Shown here in pieces: positions 34,055 to 47,264 of a DNA stretch of 64,000 bases (the first letter of the stretch is position 1; each line of letters starts with the position of its first letter). The stretch is from Aaosphaeria pasadenensis (lineage: Eukaryota; Ascomycota; Dothideomycetes; Pleosporales), in assembly GCA_022813625.1 (NCBI GenBank), contig JAKLMB010000053.1:1-64000 (forward strand), in the 5' to 3' direction. The translations under genes were made by a program, and so were the position numbers. The notes beneath the pieces are model-generated. The model saw only the letters and a program-made list of their open reading frames with translations. It did not search any database and was not told the origin of the DNA.

Positions 34055-37000
34055 ACTACATCGATGAGTGCGGAACGAATCGAATCGAATCGAAACGAGA
34101 TAGAAGTCACAAACACGACGCAACACAAGAACTACACTACAGGCCACCGAAGAAATGTGTGGGAAGGGATGTGTCACCGCGCCATTTTCACGCGACCATA
34201 GAACGGGAAACAAGACGCTAAAGAGGAAGAATGAAGATGAAGCAGAGGGGGAAAAGGGTGAGGAGGAAGGGGAAATATGGTTTCTCATGTGTCATGGACT
34301 TTAGTAGTAGTTATTATACCCCACATCTTACCTCCTACAAAAATCATGGAACGAAATTTACAACGATCGATCCAAGAATTCAAACTTCCTTTTGTAGACA
34401 GATAACGTGCACATGTGATGGAAACCTCTCCTCTCCGGACCCCCAAGCCCAACCCCGACGACGACTTTTTGCCATGCAAAAAAACCCTGTACATAAGAAA
34501 AAATGACAAAACGAAAAGGTGAACCGAGTTTAATCGAACGAACCAAGGAGGGCCCTTTTGCTGCTTTTTGGGGGATTCTTTTGGTGAGTGAGAGTGCTAT
34601 TGTGGTTGGACGAGGGAAAGTGTAAAGTGTCCGGATATATGTGTGAAGGGCTGGAGATGCGATGCTACAGAGGTGTTGAGCGTTTGATTTCATTCATATT
34701 CTTATTCTCTCTCGTTTATCTCCAACTGCAATCCTTTTTTCCTTGAAGTTAAAGCGGATTTCCACACGTGTGTGTGTTAGCGAGGAGATGGGTATAGAGA
34801 CAGAGAGACGGACGTGGAAAACAAGGCTACACTTCACGAGAGATGAGATACTACTTACTACATTCCTTACAAGCCTCGAAGGCTTTCGCTGTTTTTGACT
34901 AGGTCGCGGTAGGGGAACAGGAGTGGCTTGGGGTGTTGATATCGTGTTGTGTTGATTCACGTGCGAATTGCTACAGTGAAATCGCACGTGTCCCCCTCCC
35001 GCTGGAAGATCGAGAGGAGAGTCTGTACTTTACTCTCCAAGTGTGATGCATGGTAAGTCTCCATCTATTTCGTGTTGTTCTCTCCGTGCTGTGTGTGGGT
35101 GAGGGAAGATTTTACAAGCCGTGTGGTTTCGACATGTACGACGAGTACTGGATCAAAGCTGGCTGGTGAAGAATGTACCACGGAGGAGGAATGTATATGC
35201 GCTTGTATTAGGATAAGTTTTGTGAGTGAGTGAGGTGATTGATTTTTTTTTCCGTTTTGCAGGAGACGACAATGATGAAGTATGTCTGGGTTGTGTTTCC
35301 GTTTATTCTAGGAGATTGATGATTTTAAAGTAGAAAGAAGCTTCCACTCGTAAAGTCTCATGAAACAGCACTGGATGTAAAGAGTGGTGGATTCTAAAGA
35401 ACGGACGCGGACATATCTAGATTAGCTGGTTGTATAGTCAATTCCTACCTGCAGTCCGTACTGGAACGCATTTTCTTTTAGGTTCTATTGCCTCAGCCTT
35501 CGTGTGATGTTTCTCGCGTTATGCTGGTAGTTGACGTTTGATTTGTCTAAGCTTTATGCCGATCTTTTTTATTTCTGTTTGGTATAGCCTCTAGAGTAGA
35601 GAAAGAGTTGTATCAAGGATGGGGGCTCTGCTGTAAGTACACGATCTTGTATGTGTGCGTGTTTCTATGCTTGTATAGGGCGTAGATACACTGAGCTTTT
35701 AACAAACTTCAGTGATGCCATGATCCGCGATAACTCCAATTTACAAACGTCGAGGATAAAGAATCTAGATCTCCGAGTTTTGTTCAACTGTTTGTCAGTG
35801 CTCTCGTGCACATCGACAACCACAGCCTCGCTGTCGTCCGGACACTGGACCCTTGAGACACGAAGAAGAGGAAGAGGAACAGCAACATCAAATCGACTTC
35901 AAAAGCCCCGACCCTGGGTTGGGTTCACGATTTAACTTTCCCTCCCTCGTTACGCATCGACGTCTATCCCGCAACGTCTTCTGGAGAACCGAACAGGGCA
36001 GGGTGGTCGAAGGATTAAGGTTTACATCCTAATGTCGAAAGGTAAAGAAGGGTCGGGGGTAACGGGCTATTTATCACAAACTTCGCCCCATGGAATGTCT
36101 GGAGATGGTACCTTTCGCCGGATATGACTACAGGTGGATAGATAGTTCAAGAGGGTGGAAGACGCACTGTGCGTGAATGTGCTGCTGATCAAGTACGTAC
36201 AAGTACATAGTACGGAATCCCCACCGCGATGCGAATTCCTTCTAGACTGATACTGTTAGACGAGAGGTAAACGGCACCAACTTACCCTTTACGTACATAA
36301 ATAGTACAAAAGCTTGGTCACTCCATGCATGTCACTGAGTCGTAAGGACAGAGAGGCGCCACAAAGAGCACGATAGCGTAGGTGTGATTCAGGCGGGATT
36401 GGCATCGGCCGGTCGGCCGTGGCGATGCGATTAATGGTTATGCCAGTGACCTGGATCTCGGTTGGGAGGGGACGTGGAGGCGTGCACGTTGAGATTTGGC
36501 TGGTCTGATGGCTTTTGATTTGCTCACGCGAGTCTTACATCGTGAAATTGCGAACTTGAGGGTTGCTTACTTTGCAAGTTTGGACTGTTGGAATTCATGG
36601 TGGACGATTCGACTTAGGAATTTCTTTGATAGATCAATGCTGTTCGAGGAACCTAGAGACCCGGTTTGGTCGTAGGGAAATGCAATGAACACTGTAGGTA
36701 GCTGACAAACAAGCGAGCCTGCAGGCATTCCTGTGGCGAGAAGAAAGGCCAAACCGTTTTCAAGAGTGATGGGAAGGATGAGGTCGCGTTTCGCATCTGC
36801 TACTGCAGTGTAGGTCGAACGGACGAGTGGAGTACATGGGACTGGTAGGTGGTGAGCACTACGCACGTGCGCAACCTTGGTACAACCTTCGGCGCACATT
36901 TCCCATAACCGTGCAATGCCCGAAACGGACTGGAGACTTATGCTGTAGGTTTCCAGGTAGGAATTCACAGAAGTCGAGATGATTGACGGTGGCTTTGGTT

Positions 37001-39260
37001 TGTGTGGCTCTCAAGGCGATCAGTATGGTCTGTCAAAGCTGCTTCGTTTCTCACAAATGTTCGCGTCGCGTCCGTTTCGATAACTTCATGGAGACGTCAG
37101 AAGCGAAATCAAGCGGAGTCACTCCACCATTGTTCGATGGATCCTTCTGTGCAGAGAAACTATCGTATCGGATAATCGATTGCTCTAGCTCCTCCTCCAA
37201 GATTGAGATGGCGGCGGCGGCAGGGCAGGAGAAACACATCCACCGTTCGGCGAATATCTTGGTGGACAATGCCGGCAGTAGACTGTAGGACGAGCTGGCG
37301 TACACGATGGATGCATGAGCTCGCCAGCACTTACACACGTAACTCTTGTCGATTATACCCTCTGAGGTATAGTACTACAGGCGCGCGTTCCTGAAACCAC
37401 AGCTACCGACGAAATAGAGTTTGAGGGCACGCCTTAAGCGACCTCAAGCCTGAGTTCAACAGTGCGTGCGTGCGCTTGCCCTTACCCCCCATCTCCACCT
37501 CCCCACAATCTCGCAATCACTCCAGCTTGCAGACTTACAAGTTACGAGGCTGGAGAATCAGCCTCAGAGGATGAGGATGGAAATTGGTTTCGCTAAGGTT
37601 AGGTAATAACTGAAGCCGAACGCGTCTAGCAAGCTCGCGAATTGGAGACGATACCTTTCAAGACAATACATAACGGTCACCCTGCATGGCCACAGCGTTA
37701 TGGTTAGCGAAAAGAGTCCCTGTCGTGTCATGAGTAGACGAGTCGACGAAATGTATCTTGTGCAGGTCGACGAGGTATGGGATGTTCCGAAGGTATAGAG
37801 CATGCTGGATGATATCAACTGCATCTGCGCCTGCGTCTGTCGCGAGTATGCGTTCTGAATCCCGGCTAATTGACCTCACAATAAAGACAAAACAGTTGAC
37901 AGCAGGCAATGGCGACGAGAAATCTGCGACGAATGGTCGTCATCGCCACCTGTACTGCCACCAATTCCTACCTTGCCGTCAAGATGGGCAGCATTTACAC
38001 AATGGATAGGCGGGTGACGACTTGCTACCGTATTCACGCAGCATACGAGCCATACAATAACGTACGTTTTATGACTCGGATCGGAACGATCCCTACCAAG
38101 AAGAACTATCAAGCGAGGGCGTGACAGTGACAGAATGACAGGCCATTGGAAGATCCACTTAGCACCCTCCAATTGCACGTGAATACCCACCGCATTCCTG
38201 GCCACCATGCTCGCTCTGGCATGAATCCAAACTCCTTTGAGCAATTCCAGCGGTGGGAATGATTTCCACTGGCTGGTCAGCCCTTTGGCTTTCTGTGGGG
38301 GTGTCACTCCGGATATAGCTACTCTCTTCCATTCTCCCCCAGCCTCTCTCCTATCAGCACTTGCTCAGTCTAATGCATCGCAATGCACTTTAGCCTGATT
38401 CACAGTGCCTCGAGACTCGCTGTGACGCTTGAGAGACAAGCTGCGCTGCAGATTGTGCCATTGACCATGGCTTGCATCTCGGTACCAGAACAAGGTGCTC
38501 TAGTATCTGCGTCCTCTGGATGGACCACGGATGAGATGATGGGTGATATCATGGCCATCGGAGCCTTCGACCACCTCCATGGTTGATGACGGAAACCGGC
38601 TTGAACTATCCTCAATGCGTCACGATCATCACCAGATTTTCGGAAGGTCTTCCCATCCCATGTGTGCGTTGCATCCACGTCGAATCATTGAAGCGATGTG
38701 GAGCGACTCGCCTTCTCCGTCCAGGCCTTGCGACACATGCTGAAGATTGCCCTACGAGCACTCTGGATTCTTGGAGAACTGAGGACAGATCAACGAGGGG
38801 TCCAGTCGATCAGCATGGGCTTCTTGATGCACGTTAAATATGCTCCGCAAAATAAGGTTCTTGCTTCTTGCCATGTCTGGTCAGATTTGCCGGCTCGCTC
38901 GCTGCGGCCTCAATGTGACGGGTGCAGGGCCGATAGCAATTGCATGGTAGGAGGGAACTCGGCGGAAAAGGGCTGGCCGCTAGTACCTGGCAGATGGGAT
39001 GCTCTAGTACCAAACTCTATTGCATCTTGATGCCCTTGAAACAAAGTACGCTACGACTCTGCGAGCTGGGGCTGGACTCAATCTTTCATGTCTTGGGTCT
39101 GGCGGCCGTTTAGCTTCCCCATATCTCGTCCCATCACCCAAGTTTCTATTTAGATACCGGGAGAACCCTTGGACCGAACTGATCTTCAGTATCGGCCCTT
39201 TCACGCTATATCTGCTTCTTGTCTCCACCTGTTTGCCTCTCACCATAGTCGTCGTCCATT
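34055..39260. other. 5.2-kb gene-free region
   Basis: Between SDS22 and the rhodopsin-domain gene. It contains a (GAATC)-type repeat at about 34077-34095 and a G/T-rich stretch with GT microsatellite character around 34760-35240. It also holds several short open frames on the minus strand (133 codons at 36567-36968, 143 at 37876-38307, 83 at 37658-37909) that do not join through plausible splice sites and match nothing I know. It could hold degraded genes or unannotated small genes, but I cannot support any. Confidence 0.45.
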
Positions 39261-40573
39261 ATGTCTGCCCTTCCAGGGACTGCAGAAGAGCAGAGGAATC
39301 AAGACGCCTGCACAGGCGTTTCGACCGCCTTCACCGTAGTGTCTGGTCAGTGATTGATTCTGTCGGTGGACATTGTGAAGCTAACGAGTTGATAGTCACG
39401 ATCGTGGCATTGCGAGTATATACGCGTGCTGGGATCATCGGCACATTCGGAAAGGATGACTTCATGATGCTGGGCGCACTGGTAGCACTGCCCGTTCGAC
39501 GGTTTGATATACTTGCTAACGAGTTGCAGCTATTTACACTCGCATATCTTGTCGATATCTTCGTCCTTCGACAGAATGGAATGGGCTTCAGTGGAAAGAG
39601 ATTGACTCTCGACCAAATGACTGGCCTGATTAAGACCACCCTATCACTTCAGATCTTCTACTATCTCGTAGTCTACTTCATCAAGATTTCCATTTTGTGC
39701 TGTTACTTGCGTATAGGTAAGTCTACGAGCTGATCTTTTTGATGATCATACTGATTCAAGTTGCAGCTGTCGACAAAAGACTCGAGAAATCCTGCAAGTA
39801 TACCATATACTTGTTGACTGTTTTTGTGGTTATCTGCATAATCGTATGCGTAACGCAATGTCTTCCTCTCCACAAGATGTGGGATCTCACCGGCCAAGTT
39901 CCAGGAACTTGCATCAACACCACGGCTTTCTTCTACTGTACTTACCCATATTTATCGTTCTATAGTTATAATTACTAACCAGCCGACAGCTACAAGCACC
40001 TTCAACATTCTGACCGATATCTGGATCATCTACCTCCCTATCAACACACTCCTCAAAATCCAACGGCCCCGCCGCGAGAAGCTCGCTTTAATCTTCGTCT
40101 TCAGCCTGGGAGTGTTCTCCTGCATCGCCTCCATTGTCCGCCTCCACTCCATCCGCATCTACACCGAGTCACCCGACCCATTCTACGACTCCGTCCCCGT
40201 GAACATCTGGTCCATGATCGAGATCAACATCGGCATCTGGTGCGCCTCCATCCCCGCCCTCAAAGCACTGTTTATCCGGAGTCAGAGGGAGAAGAGCAGG
40301 GCAGCGACCGGGTACCACTACCACAGCCGCGACAAGTCGAACAGCAAAGGGGCGACAGCCAAAATCGGTGCCGGCGCAAGCGACAGCGACCGCTCACAGG
40401 GCACCGTCATTGGCCATGGCGACCGCGATTCCGTCCTCCTCGACATGAAGCCCATCGCCTCTGTCGCAATTGGACCAAGGCCAGCGAATCTAGACACGCA
40501 GGCCGAGAGAGACCGCGAGAGGACGGGCAGCGAGGACCGAATCTACTTCCCAGGCGCGGATAATAGGGTATAA
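39261..40573 (+). CDS. Fungal rhodopsin-domain (SAT4/PTH11-like) integral membrane protein
   Basis: Multi-pass membrane protein of the large Pezizomycotina family that includes PTH11-like receptor candidates. Ligands and signalling are mostly unknown. Five exons (39261-39345, 39396-39481, 39530-39716, 39767-39937, 39990-40573) separated by 48-52 bp introns give 370 aa in phase. Visible family blocks are VALRVYTRAGIIGTFGKDDF after the first membrane segment, KTTLSLQIFYYLVVYFIKIS, CYLRIAVDKRL, the PGTCINTTAFFYSTSTFNIL block, DIWIIYLPINTLLKIQ, REKLALIFVFSLGVFSCIAS, and SVPVNIWSMIEINIGIWCAS. About seven hydrophobic segments precede a hydrophilic, Ser/Asp/Arg-rich cytosolic tail of about 90 residues. 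Intron 2 is 48 bp and stays open in frame, so automatic annotation might retain it. Removing it restores the contiguous second membrane helix GALLFTLAYLV. Confidence 0.9.
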
Positions 40574-43500
40574 CAGCCCTCGTACTATTGCGATTGGCGC
40601 AGCGTGCTGGGGAAAAGACGTACTGCACGTCTGTCTGTCTACATATGCGTTATGTATGTACCCCGCGATATGTCGGAAAATTTAGGCGTACCGGTTTCTG
40701 GGTATGCGGTGGTGTTATTGTGGGTACTTTTTCACGAGAGGGTTCGTTTTTCTGCAGGGCAAGACGTCGGGAGGTTCTGATTTTTCCCTCTTGGTCGTTC
40801 GGATGGCGGGTGATCCGATGTGGAAATCTGCGAGGGGGTCTACCGCTGGCAGAAGAAAAGGGTTGAGGTTGCGATGGGATGCTTGGATGGGTCCTCATGC
40901 AGGTTGTTTTTGATGCTCTGTCACGCTAGATGACCCCCTGTCTCTGACGGTCTTTCTGTTTTATTGCTTTTATGCTTATGATATCCCCAATGCTCTAGCT
41001 ATACCAATTAGGCGGTTTTCTGATTTTTAATGAAAGCGCAATTAATACCAATCTCATCTGATGTTTTTCTGCAAGCTGCACAGTGACTACTTAGGCTGCG
41101 GGAACTTGGTAAGTCCCACGGCCTCACTCACATCGATAATATCACGGTACAAGCCGGTCGTCTAACGACAGTGATTCTCACCCAGCAAACTCAAAAGCTG
41201 AATGGAATACGCAGAAGTACATGGTGTCCCCCTGTGGCGCACCTTTTACCAGCAGTACAGTTCAGCAACCAAGGGGTGAACAAGAATCCAAAAGCCAAGA
41301 CGGTTCAATTCACCCATAACCCTTCACGCCATCCGCCTCAGAAACCCAATACATCCAATGATGGCGTCCGCCACAAGAATTCATCAACCGGCAGAAAATA
41401 ATCTGCTGCAAACTTTGCTGCAAGCAAACTTTCTTGAATAACCTGAAGCTTTCGACATTCGGATCGGCGTTGTGGGTTTAGTTGGATACAGTTCAAGCAG
41501 TGTCATCATTGCGATATCCTTTATACAATGTCCCCAAGCTCCTCACGGCTTTGACAGCTCAAGATTGGCTAGTACTCGGAAAAGGGCGACGGGCATGCCT
41601 CCTCAACGGGACCTTCCACCACCATGCGTGACGACCAAAAAGGTCACAGTCCGGGGGCAGGGCAGAATGCGGGGTGCAGATGCAGTAGGCTTTTGCTTGA
41701 ATTGCTTTTCTGGTTCTTGTGCAGAGCTTGCGTTCGCACGCATCAAGGAAATGATCATCATAATTCAGCTGTTAATGCCCTCCCTCTTCTATGGCTCCAA
41801 TAATTGGGAGTTTATATCCCAAGAATATGTGCATATTTTCAAATGAAGAGACTCAACAATATCTGATCCAGCCGAATGTTGTTTGACAGTGAATAATGTC
41901 ATTCTTGTTCAAACCGCCCTGGACAAGTGCGATTTGTTTCTTGAAACGTTATACACTACACTTTCATAACGACAGTATCCCCAACCGGGATATTTCCCCC
42001 TTCGGCGCGGACCGAGAACTAATGCTGGCCCCCGTCGCTTGCCCCTACACAGGTTCGCACGTTCCCGACTCCCCGTCCGAGGATATATGTATTGGCTTTT
42101 GTTACCTACCTATCCTGTATGCTCTCTCACTGGCTTCTGTGCCTGGGGGTCGACTATGTAAGAATTGAAATCCGAGGCATTGAAGAACGTGCGTGTGGCT
42201 TAAGCACTTCAATCAGCCTTGATATTCGCGTATTTATGGCGATATGTGTGAAACTTCGTATGTCAAGTTCGAGAATTGCAATGCTGAATGAATAGGAGTT
42301 CTACATTCAGCAAATGCAAGCAACGTATGATACTGAACATAAGGTAAACTATCGGTGAACGGATTCCCTTGGTCCGCGTGCGGAGTCTTTCTCGTTTCGT
42401 TCTTTTCCTCTTTTCGCTTTTCTTCGATGAATGTCCGCGTGGATTGGGGCGTTAGAACCTGTGTCTCGGAAACGAAGAAAAATCTTGTTTGCGGATAGCA
42501 TGTATGCGCAAATGTTTGGAGATATGGGAGGGGGAGGGAGTGAACGAGCAGGTCGAGTTTACATGTGAGGTTCGGACGGCAGATTCTGTCAATAGCGGGG
42601 AAAACATATTGGTCAGGGATTAGATTTTATAAGTGGCTTGGGGGGAAAAGAACGGGCGAGTTGACATTGGTTCGTTCGATCGTTGATTGTGTCTCGTGCA
42701 TGGGGGCGGGGCAACCAGGAGATATCGACATGGTTGTTCGGTTTGCTCCCGTTTCATGTAGGGCGGGAGAGGTGTGATGAGGTTTTACTTGCAGGCGAGG
42801 TGGACTGGGAGAGAGTGATTGACGGCCCTGCTCATGCAATGCTGCGAGTGCGAACCAGATACCGGTCATTTTGGAGATGCGGAGACTAGCGGTGTGATGG
42901 TTCTTGTGATTGGAGCCGTTGAACCAGAGTTCGCCGTTGTCGATCTGATGTATGTCGTCAACAGCAGAATGGTCACTGTTATGGTTCTAGTTACTTGATT
43001 TTGAAGCCATGACAGCACATTACGTTCATTGATATTGCATTCCATCTAGTGCCTCGTCAGGACGGACGGTGGGCACATCAGCTTGATCTGGTCAGACTAG
43101 CAGCATGATCATACTCAGATCCATGGGCTGTAGAGCACATGGTTGAGTCGAGATTCAAGAGGAGACACGGCTCGAGAAAAAGCCGGACAACTTGCATTGA
43201 CAGTCTATGGAATCGACTTCTATGGCCACATGCTTTGCTATGTATGTGCTCGCTCAGTTAGGGCAACAAATGGTCCATAGATTGAATTGTTCGTCGCTAG
43301 AAGTGCTCAACTTCTCTGAGGCGTGGCTTCAGAGCAAACGTTTAGTAATTATGGCCGAGGTTATCAAGGGCTGAGATAAACTGATTGCAAGTGTTCCATA
43401 GATGAGGTATGCTGCGGAGTTCCACCTCCAGTGTATAGATCTATTGATTGGTGAGCTACGGTGGAGATCAAGGAGGAGTGAATCAATATGTCGACATGGG

Positions 43501-43818
43501 AGAAAGAGGTAGTATCTTAATCAACTTAGCGGTGTTTAATGGACGAACCATCCGTTACTTTCTAGCTGACTATAATGCCCAATGCCAAATATCTTCGGAG
43601 TTCTGTCCTTTGATACTATAAATCCAATATTAAATTAGTAGCTTCCACATTTAGTTCATCCGGCTAGCATTCACGTGGTTGTGATCCTTTGTGAATTGAT
43701 TGACATAATTAATGTAATTGGACTTTCAAGGAGACTCCTATAACTAAAACGCCCCCATCACATTCTGAAACGTTGACTTCCGCGTTTCAAAGCCGCACCT
43801 TCACTCTAAACGAAACGT
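40574..43818. other. 3.2-kb gene-free region
   Basis: Convergent region between the rhodopsin-domain gene (plus) and the short-chain dehydrogenase (minus). It holds no open frame over 125 codons and no family motif. The stretch from about 42900 to 43800 is AT-richer and poor in open frames. No repeat structure was recognised. Confidence 0.45.
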
Positions 43819-44731
43819 TTATTTATGGTCTGTATCGGTGGTGATTGCGTTCCATTCCTTCAACAATGCTTCGGTTCTCTCGAGCTTGCCTTTGATGTAG
43901 GGTGGTGAATCGGATCCTAGAGCTACACGTTCTGGAATGTCCTTCCCTTCGGCTTTTCCAGAATGGGTCAAGATGTCGACTATCACTTTCGAACCTTTGA
44001 TAACATCACCAGGCTGGTTGTTATCGGTGGTTTCCAAAGTGGCCCTGACCTGACCAACTAGAGTATCGTCGTACGCCTTGATGCGCTGCTCAGAGCTGAC
44101 TCTCGCTCCCGCATTGAGAAATCCAGTCCTGAAGTATCCAGGCTCAATGACGGTGACTTTGATACCAAAAGGTTCGAGCTCTGCTCGCATAGATTCGCTG
44201 ATACCGCTAATGGCCCATTTGGTGCCGCAGTACAGGCCATAGCCAGGACCACCAGACCAAGAGGCAATTGATCCGAAGTTCGAAATCGTCTTTTCGCCTT
44301 CCGTGGCGCGGAGATATGGTAGGAAGGCTTTGCTGACGTTCAATGCTCCAAATACATTGGTGTTGAAGGTGTCGTAGTCTTCTTGTGGTCTACGGCTTGT
44401 CAGTGCCCAATTCTAATCCTTTTCATCAGTTTATTACTTACGAAGTTTCCTCTACTGCACCAGCGAGGATGTAACCAGCAGCGTTGACAAGATGTGTAAT
44501 GTGACCATATTTGTCATTTGCCTCTTTCGCGACTTTCTTGATTTCCGGCAGAGGCGATGTGACGTCGAGGACCACAGTATCCGCCCCCTTTTCAGCAAGG
44601 TCTTGGATCCTCGATGTGCTTCGTGCACTGGCGATGACCTTGTGGCCGCGGGAGAGAGCCTCTAGAGCAATGTACTTTCCGAAGCCCGAACTGGCAGCAG
44701 TGATGAACCAGACTGGAGTTTGCGTAGTCAT
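43819..44731 (-). CDS. Short-chain dehydrogenase/reductase (classical SDR)
   Basis: NAD(P)-dependent oxidoreductase with unknown substrate. Two exons (44442-44731 and 43819-44389) joined over a 52-bp intron give 286 aa. The Rossmann fold shows VWFITAASSGFGKYIA, the TGxxxGxG cofactor motif with Ala in place of the first Gly. An Arg at the end of strand 2 (SAR) suggests NADPH. Other motifs are DVTS, LVNAAG (NNAG variant), and the catalytic set Ser137 (NFGSIASWSG), Tyr150 and Lys154 (YCGTK). After the active site it continues VTVIEPGYFRTGF, as in the fungal DltE-like/KR-type single-domain SDRs. It is divergently paired with the CorA-like gene, 881 bp apart, which may allow shared regulation. No cluster context reveals the substrate. 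Confidence 0.92.
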
Positions 44732-45612
44732 TTTGATTGCAAGGTAAAATGAATCGGTGTATAGATAAAGGATTATTGGGTGTTGTTTAGATACTCTTGT
44801 TGATTCTTGATGGAATTGTTGGATGTGAGTTTAGAATTAGACTACAAGTGCTTACGCTTTACATTTATACTTCTAATTACGACATTCTTTGTTCCCCGCT
44901 CCCTCTACATCTCAAGGGTCCTCCGTAACGATAAGTCCGCCGAAAAAAGTTCTGTCGAAAGATATCGGACGTATAGTGACACCGATTACGGATCTTGCTT
45001 CCCACAAATCAATCAATCAATTCACCCTGTAAGGCTGAGTTTCGTCGTACAACCTGGGGGTGTAAGGCGTGGTGATAAGCTTAACACCGCGCGCTAGTCC
45101 CAATTTGGCCAATTATGGCCGAATTTAATCGCGACGTCCACAATCCGACGGCCTTCGGAACACCAGATACAAGTCGGATGTGTCAAATCGGCTTCGATTA
45201 GTATTTTCTTGATGGCCAGAGAGTTTGTGGAGACTGGCAAGGGAAAAACACTTGCAGAGATACATTATCTCGACGACGGAGTTAATTGCAGTGGAGGGTA
45301 AAGCTACGTCATCTACCCAAAATAGCATTTCCCGTACCGAGACCTATTCACCATACAGTTCGTTCATCGTAAGCAAATATCCATATTCATTGTCCTCAAA
45401 CAATGTAATTGGAAGAGTTTTCAAGCTACGCCTTCATTCTGTGTCTTCATCCTGCATCTTCGTGAGTAAGGCAGCGACTCGCCTACCCTGGCCGCGCCAC
45501 CATGCAGCACACGTCGTGTAGCCTCGTCCAGGCACCTTCGATGTTATTCACATCTGTACTCTGTACAAGATGTCTCCTAAACACCTTCAGTCACTCGCAA
45601 TAATCTCAAGAG
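44732..45612. other. Divergent promoter region between the SDR and CorA-like genes
   Basis: 881 bp upstream of both genes. It has a short inverted element around 45060-45092 (ggtgtaag ... cttaacacc) and several CGG/CCG-containing words of the type bound by fungal zinc-cluster factors. These short words may be chance. No coding sequence is supported. Confidence 0.45.
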
Positions 45613-47264
45613 ATGGGTGTCGATCCATTTGACAATTGGTACGAACAGCACCTCCGTTCCGATAGAGATGTGAACTTCAAACCAGACGACTTCAATTTTG
45701 CACTTCTCAGGTGCGATGTGGGATCTGCAGATAACATCAGGAAGGAAGATGTCACAGCCGAAGAATTGCTTCAGTGGACGGCATCTCGTGTAAGTTGCAC
45801 AGTGGATCTCGAAGCCGCATGTTCGAATCGCAATTGATGGCGTAGTCTCTATGTCAAACGCCAGGGATAGACCTAATGTGAGCCTGAAGATATAAGTAAA
45901 GACATGCATGTTCGGCTCACCAAACTAGAATCTGTCAATATAAATTCTGCGGCCTCAGGGACTATTCCTACACATCGCTACCCCTGAGAACGTCAGAGAT
46001 GATAGAAATCTTTGGAAACTTGCACCTCCCCAAGCAATACCTTCATCTTCGCGGGATAGGCGGCGCGCATTCCGGCGCATTCACATCCTTCATCGATAGG
46101 GACTCTGACGGAAAGGTTTCACAGATTCGTGCGTAATACTCATCATCCCGCTAAGCCACAACATCTGACAACCTTGGTAGAGTTTGTGATTCGAGTCGGC
46201 CATGGCTCATCAACGGCGTACTCCTCAATGTGGTCTTTTGCTCTCAAGTGGGATGCACGCACCGGCCGAACTGAAGGCTTTCTAGAAGGCTTTTCTCCAG
46301 CATCGCTCACTGAATTCACGGAGCACATCAAGTCTTCTTCAATATATCTAGGTCACAGCCTTACTCTTCCAGAGATACTCGTGCATATGATCACAACACA
46401 GCTAAATGACCGTATGAGAATACCGTGCGAGGAGCTGTTCTACGATGAGGAGCGCCGAACTGACCTCTCTAACTTGTCATATCTTGGGTCTAAACGTCCA
46501 GCTGCGCTCCAGACATGGAGCTTGGATGAAATCCAGGGAATAACCACGCGAGCAAACAGATACATAACGACAATGGTATACCTTAAAAGAAGATTTCGGT
46601 CCACGGCACAGATCACGCAGAGGCTGTTGTCGATTTTGGAGGAAGTCAGCCGCATTGATCGCACAGATTCCGACGCTTGGACACAGGATCAATTAGAGGA
46701 CGACCGCAGGAAACAGAGACTTCAAAATCGCGTTGGGGTTCTTGAAGGATACGAATACCAAACGGAGTGTATGCTAAAGCGCATTGAAAATCTGAACAAT
46801 GTGGTGAGTAGACGAATGTTCGGACTATTGCAGATGTGATGCTGACACCCGGCCAGCTGTATACAGTACTCGCCCAAATCGATAGCAGAAATCAGGGCCG
46901 CCTTGCGAAAATCAATCTTCAAATCGCCCAAGCCGTTCGGAATGACAGCCTGCCAATGAGAACCATCGCGTACATCACCCTAGTACTTCTGCCTGGGGCC
47001 TTTGTGGCCGCCATCTTTGGCATGAACTTCTTCCAGTTCGATGAAACGACTCGCGAGCTTACTGTGGCCCGCACCTTCTGGCACTATTGGGCAATCACGA
47101 TTCCAGTCACAATCTTCGTGCTTCTGGTGTGGAATGTGTGGAATTACAGGGAGAATAGGAAGGGCATGGACGTGCGTAAAAGCATGCAGTATCTGAGTAA
47201 GAAACCCCAGGTTGATGACATGGAGACTCTAGACGTGGATCCTTCTGCCTACTATCAACGATAG
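45613..47264 (+). CDS. CorA-like Mg2+ transporter-family membrane protein
   Basis: Membrane protein of the fungal CorA-like group, expected to move divalent cations or to act as a CorA-fold protein of unknown role. Five exons (45613-45789, 45846-45877, 45929-46128, 46181-46803, 46857-47264) give 479 aa. Exon 2 is only 32 bp, and all phases agree. The long N-terminal cytosolic part ends in a coiled helix region (LEGYEYQTECMLKRIENLNN, then QIDSRNQGRLAKINLQIAQA). Two C-terminal membrane helices follow. The first (about 383-398) runs into the diagnostic GMN motif at residues 399-401 (FGMNFFQFD), and the second is FWHYWAITIPVTIFVLLVWN. The GMN loop is the ion-selectivity mouth of CorA proteins. 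Exon 2 and 3 borders are inferred from frame and splice signals alone, so the N-terminal 100 residues are less certain. Confidence 0.87.

Noticed and set aside
36567..36968. 133-codon minus-strand frame
   Set aside because: Some protein-like character, but no known motif and no plausible splice continuation; noted as a finding, not as a gene.
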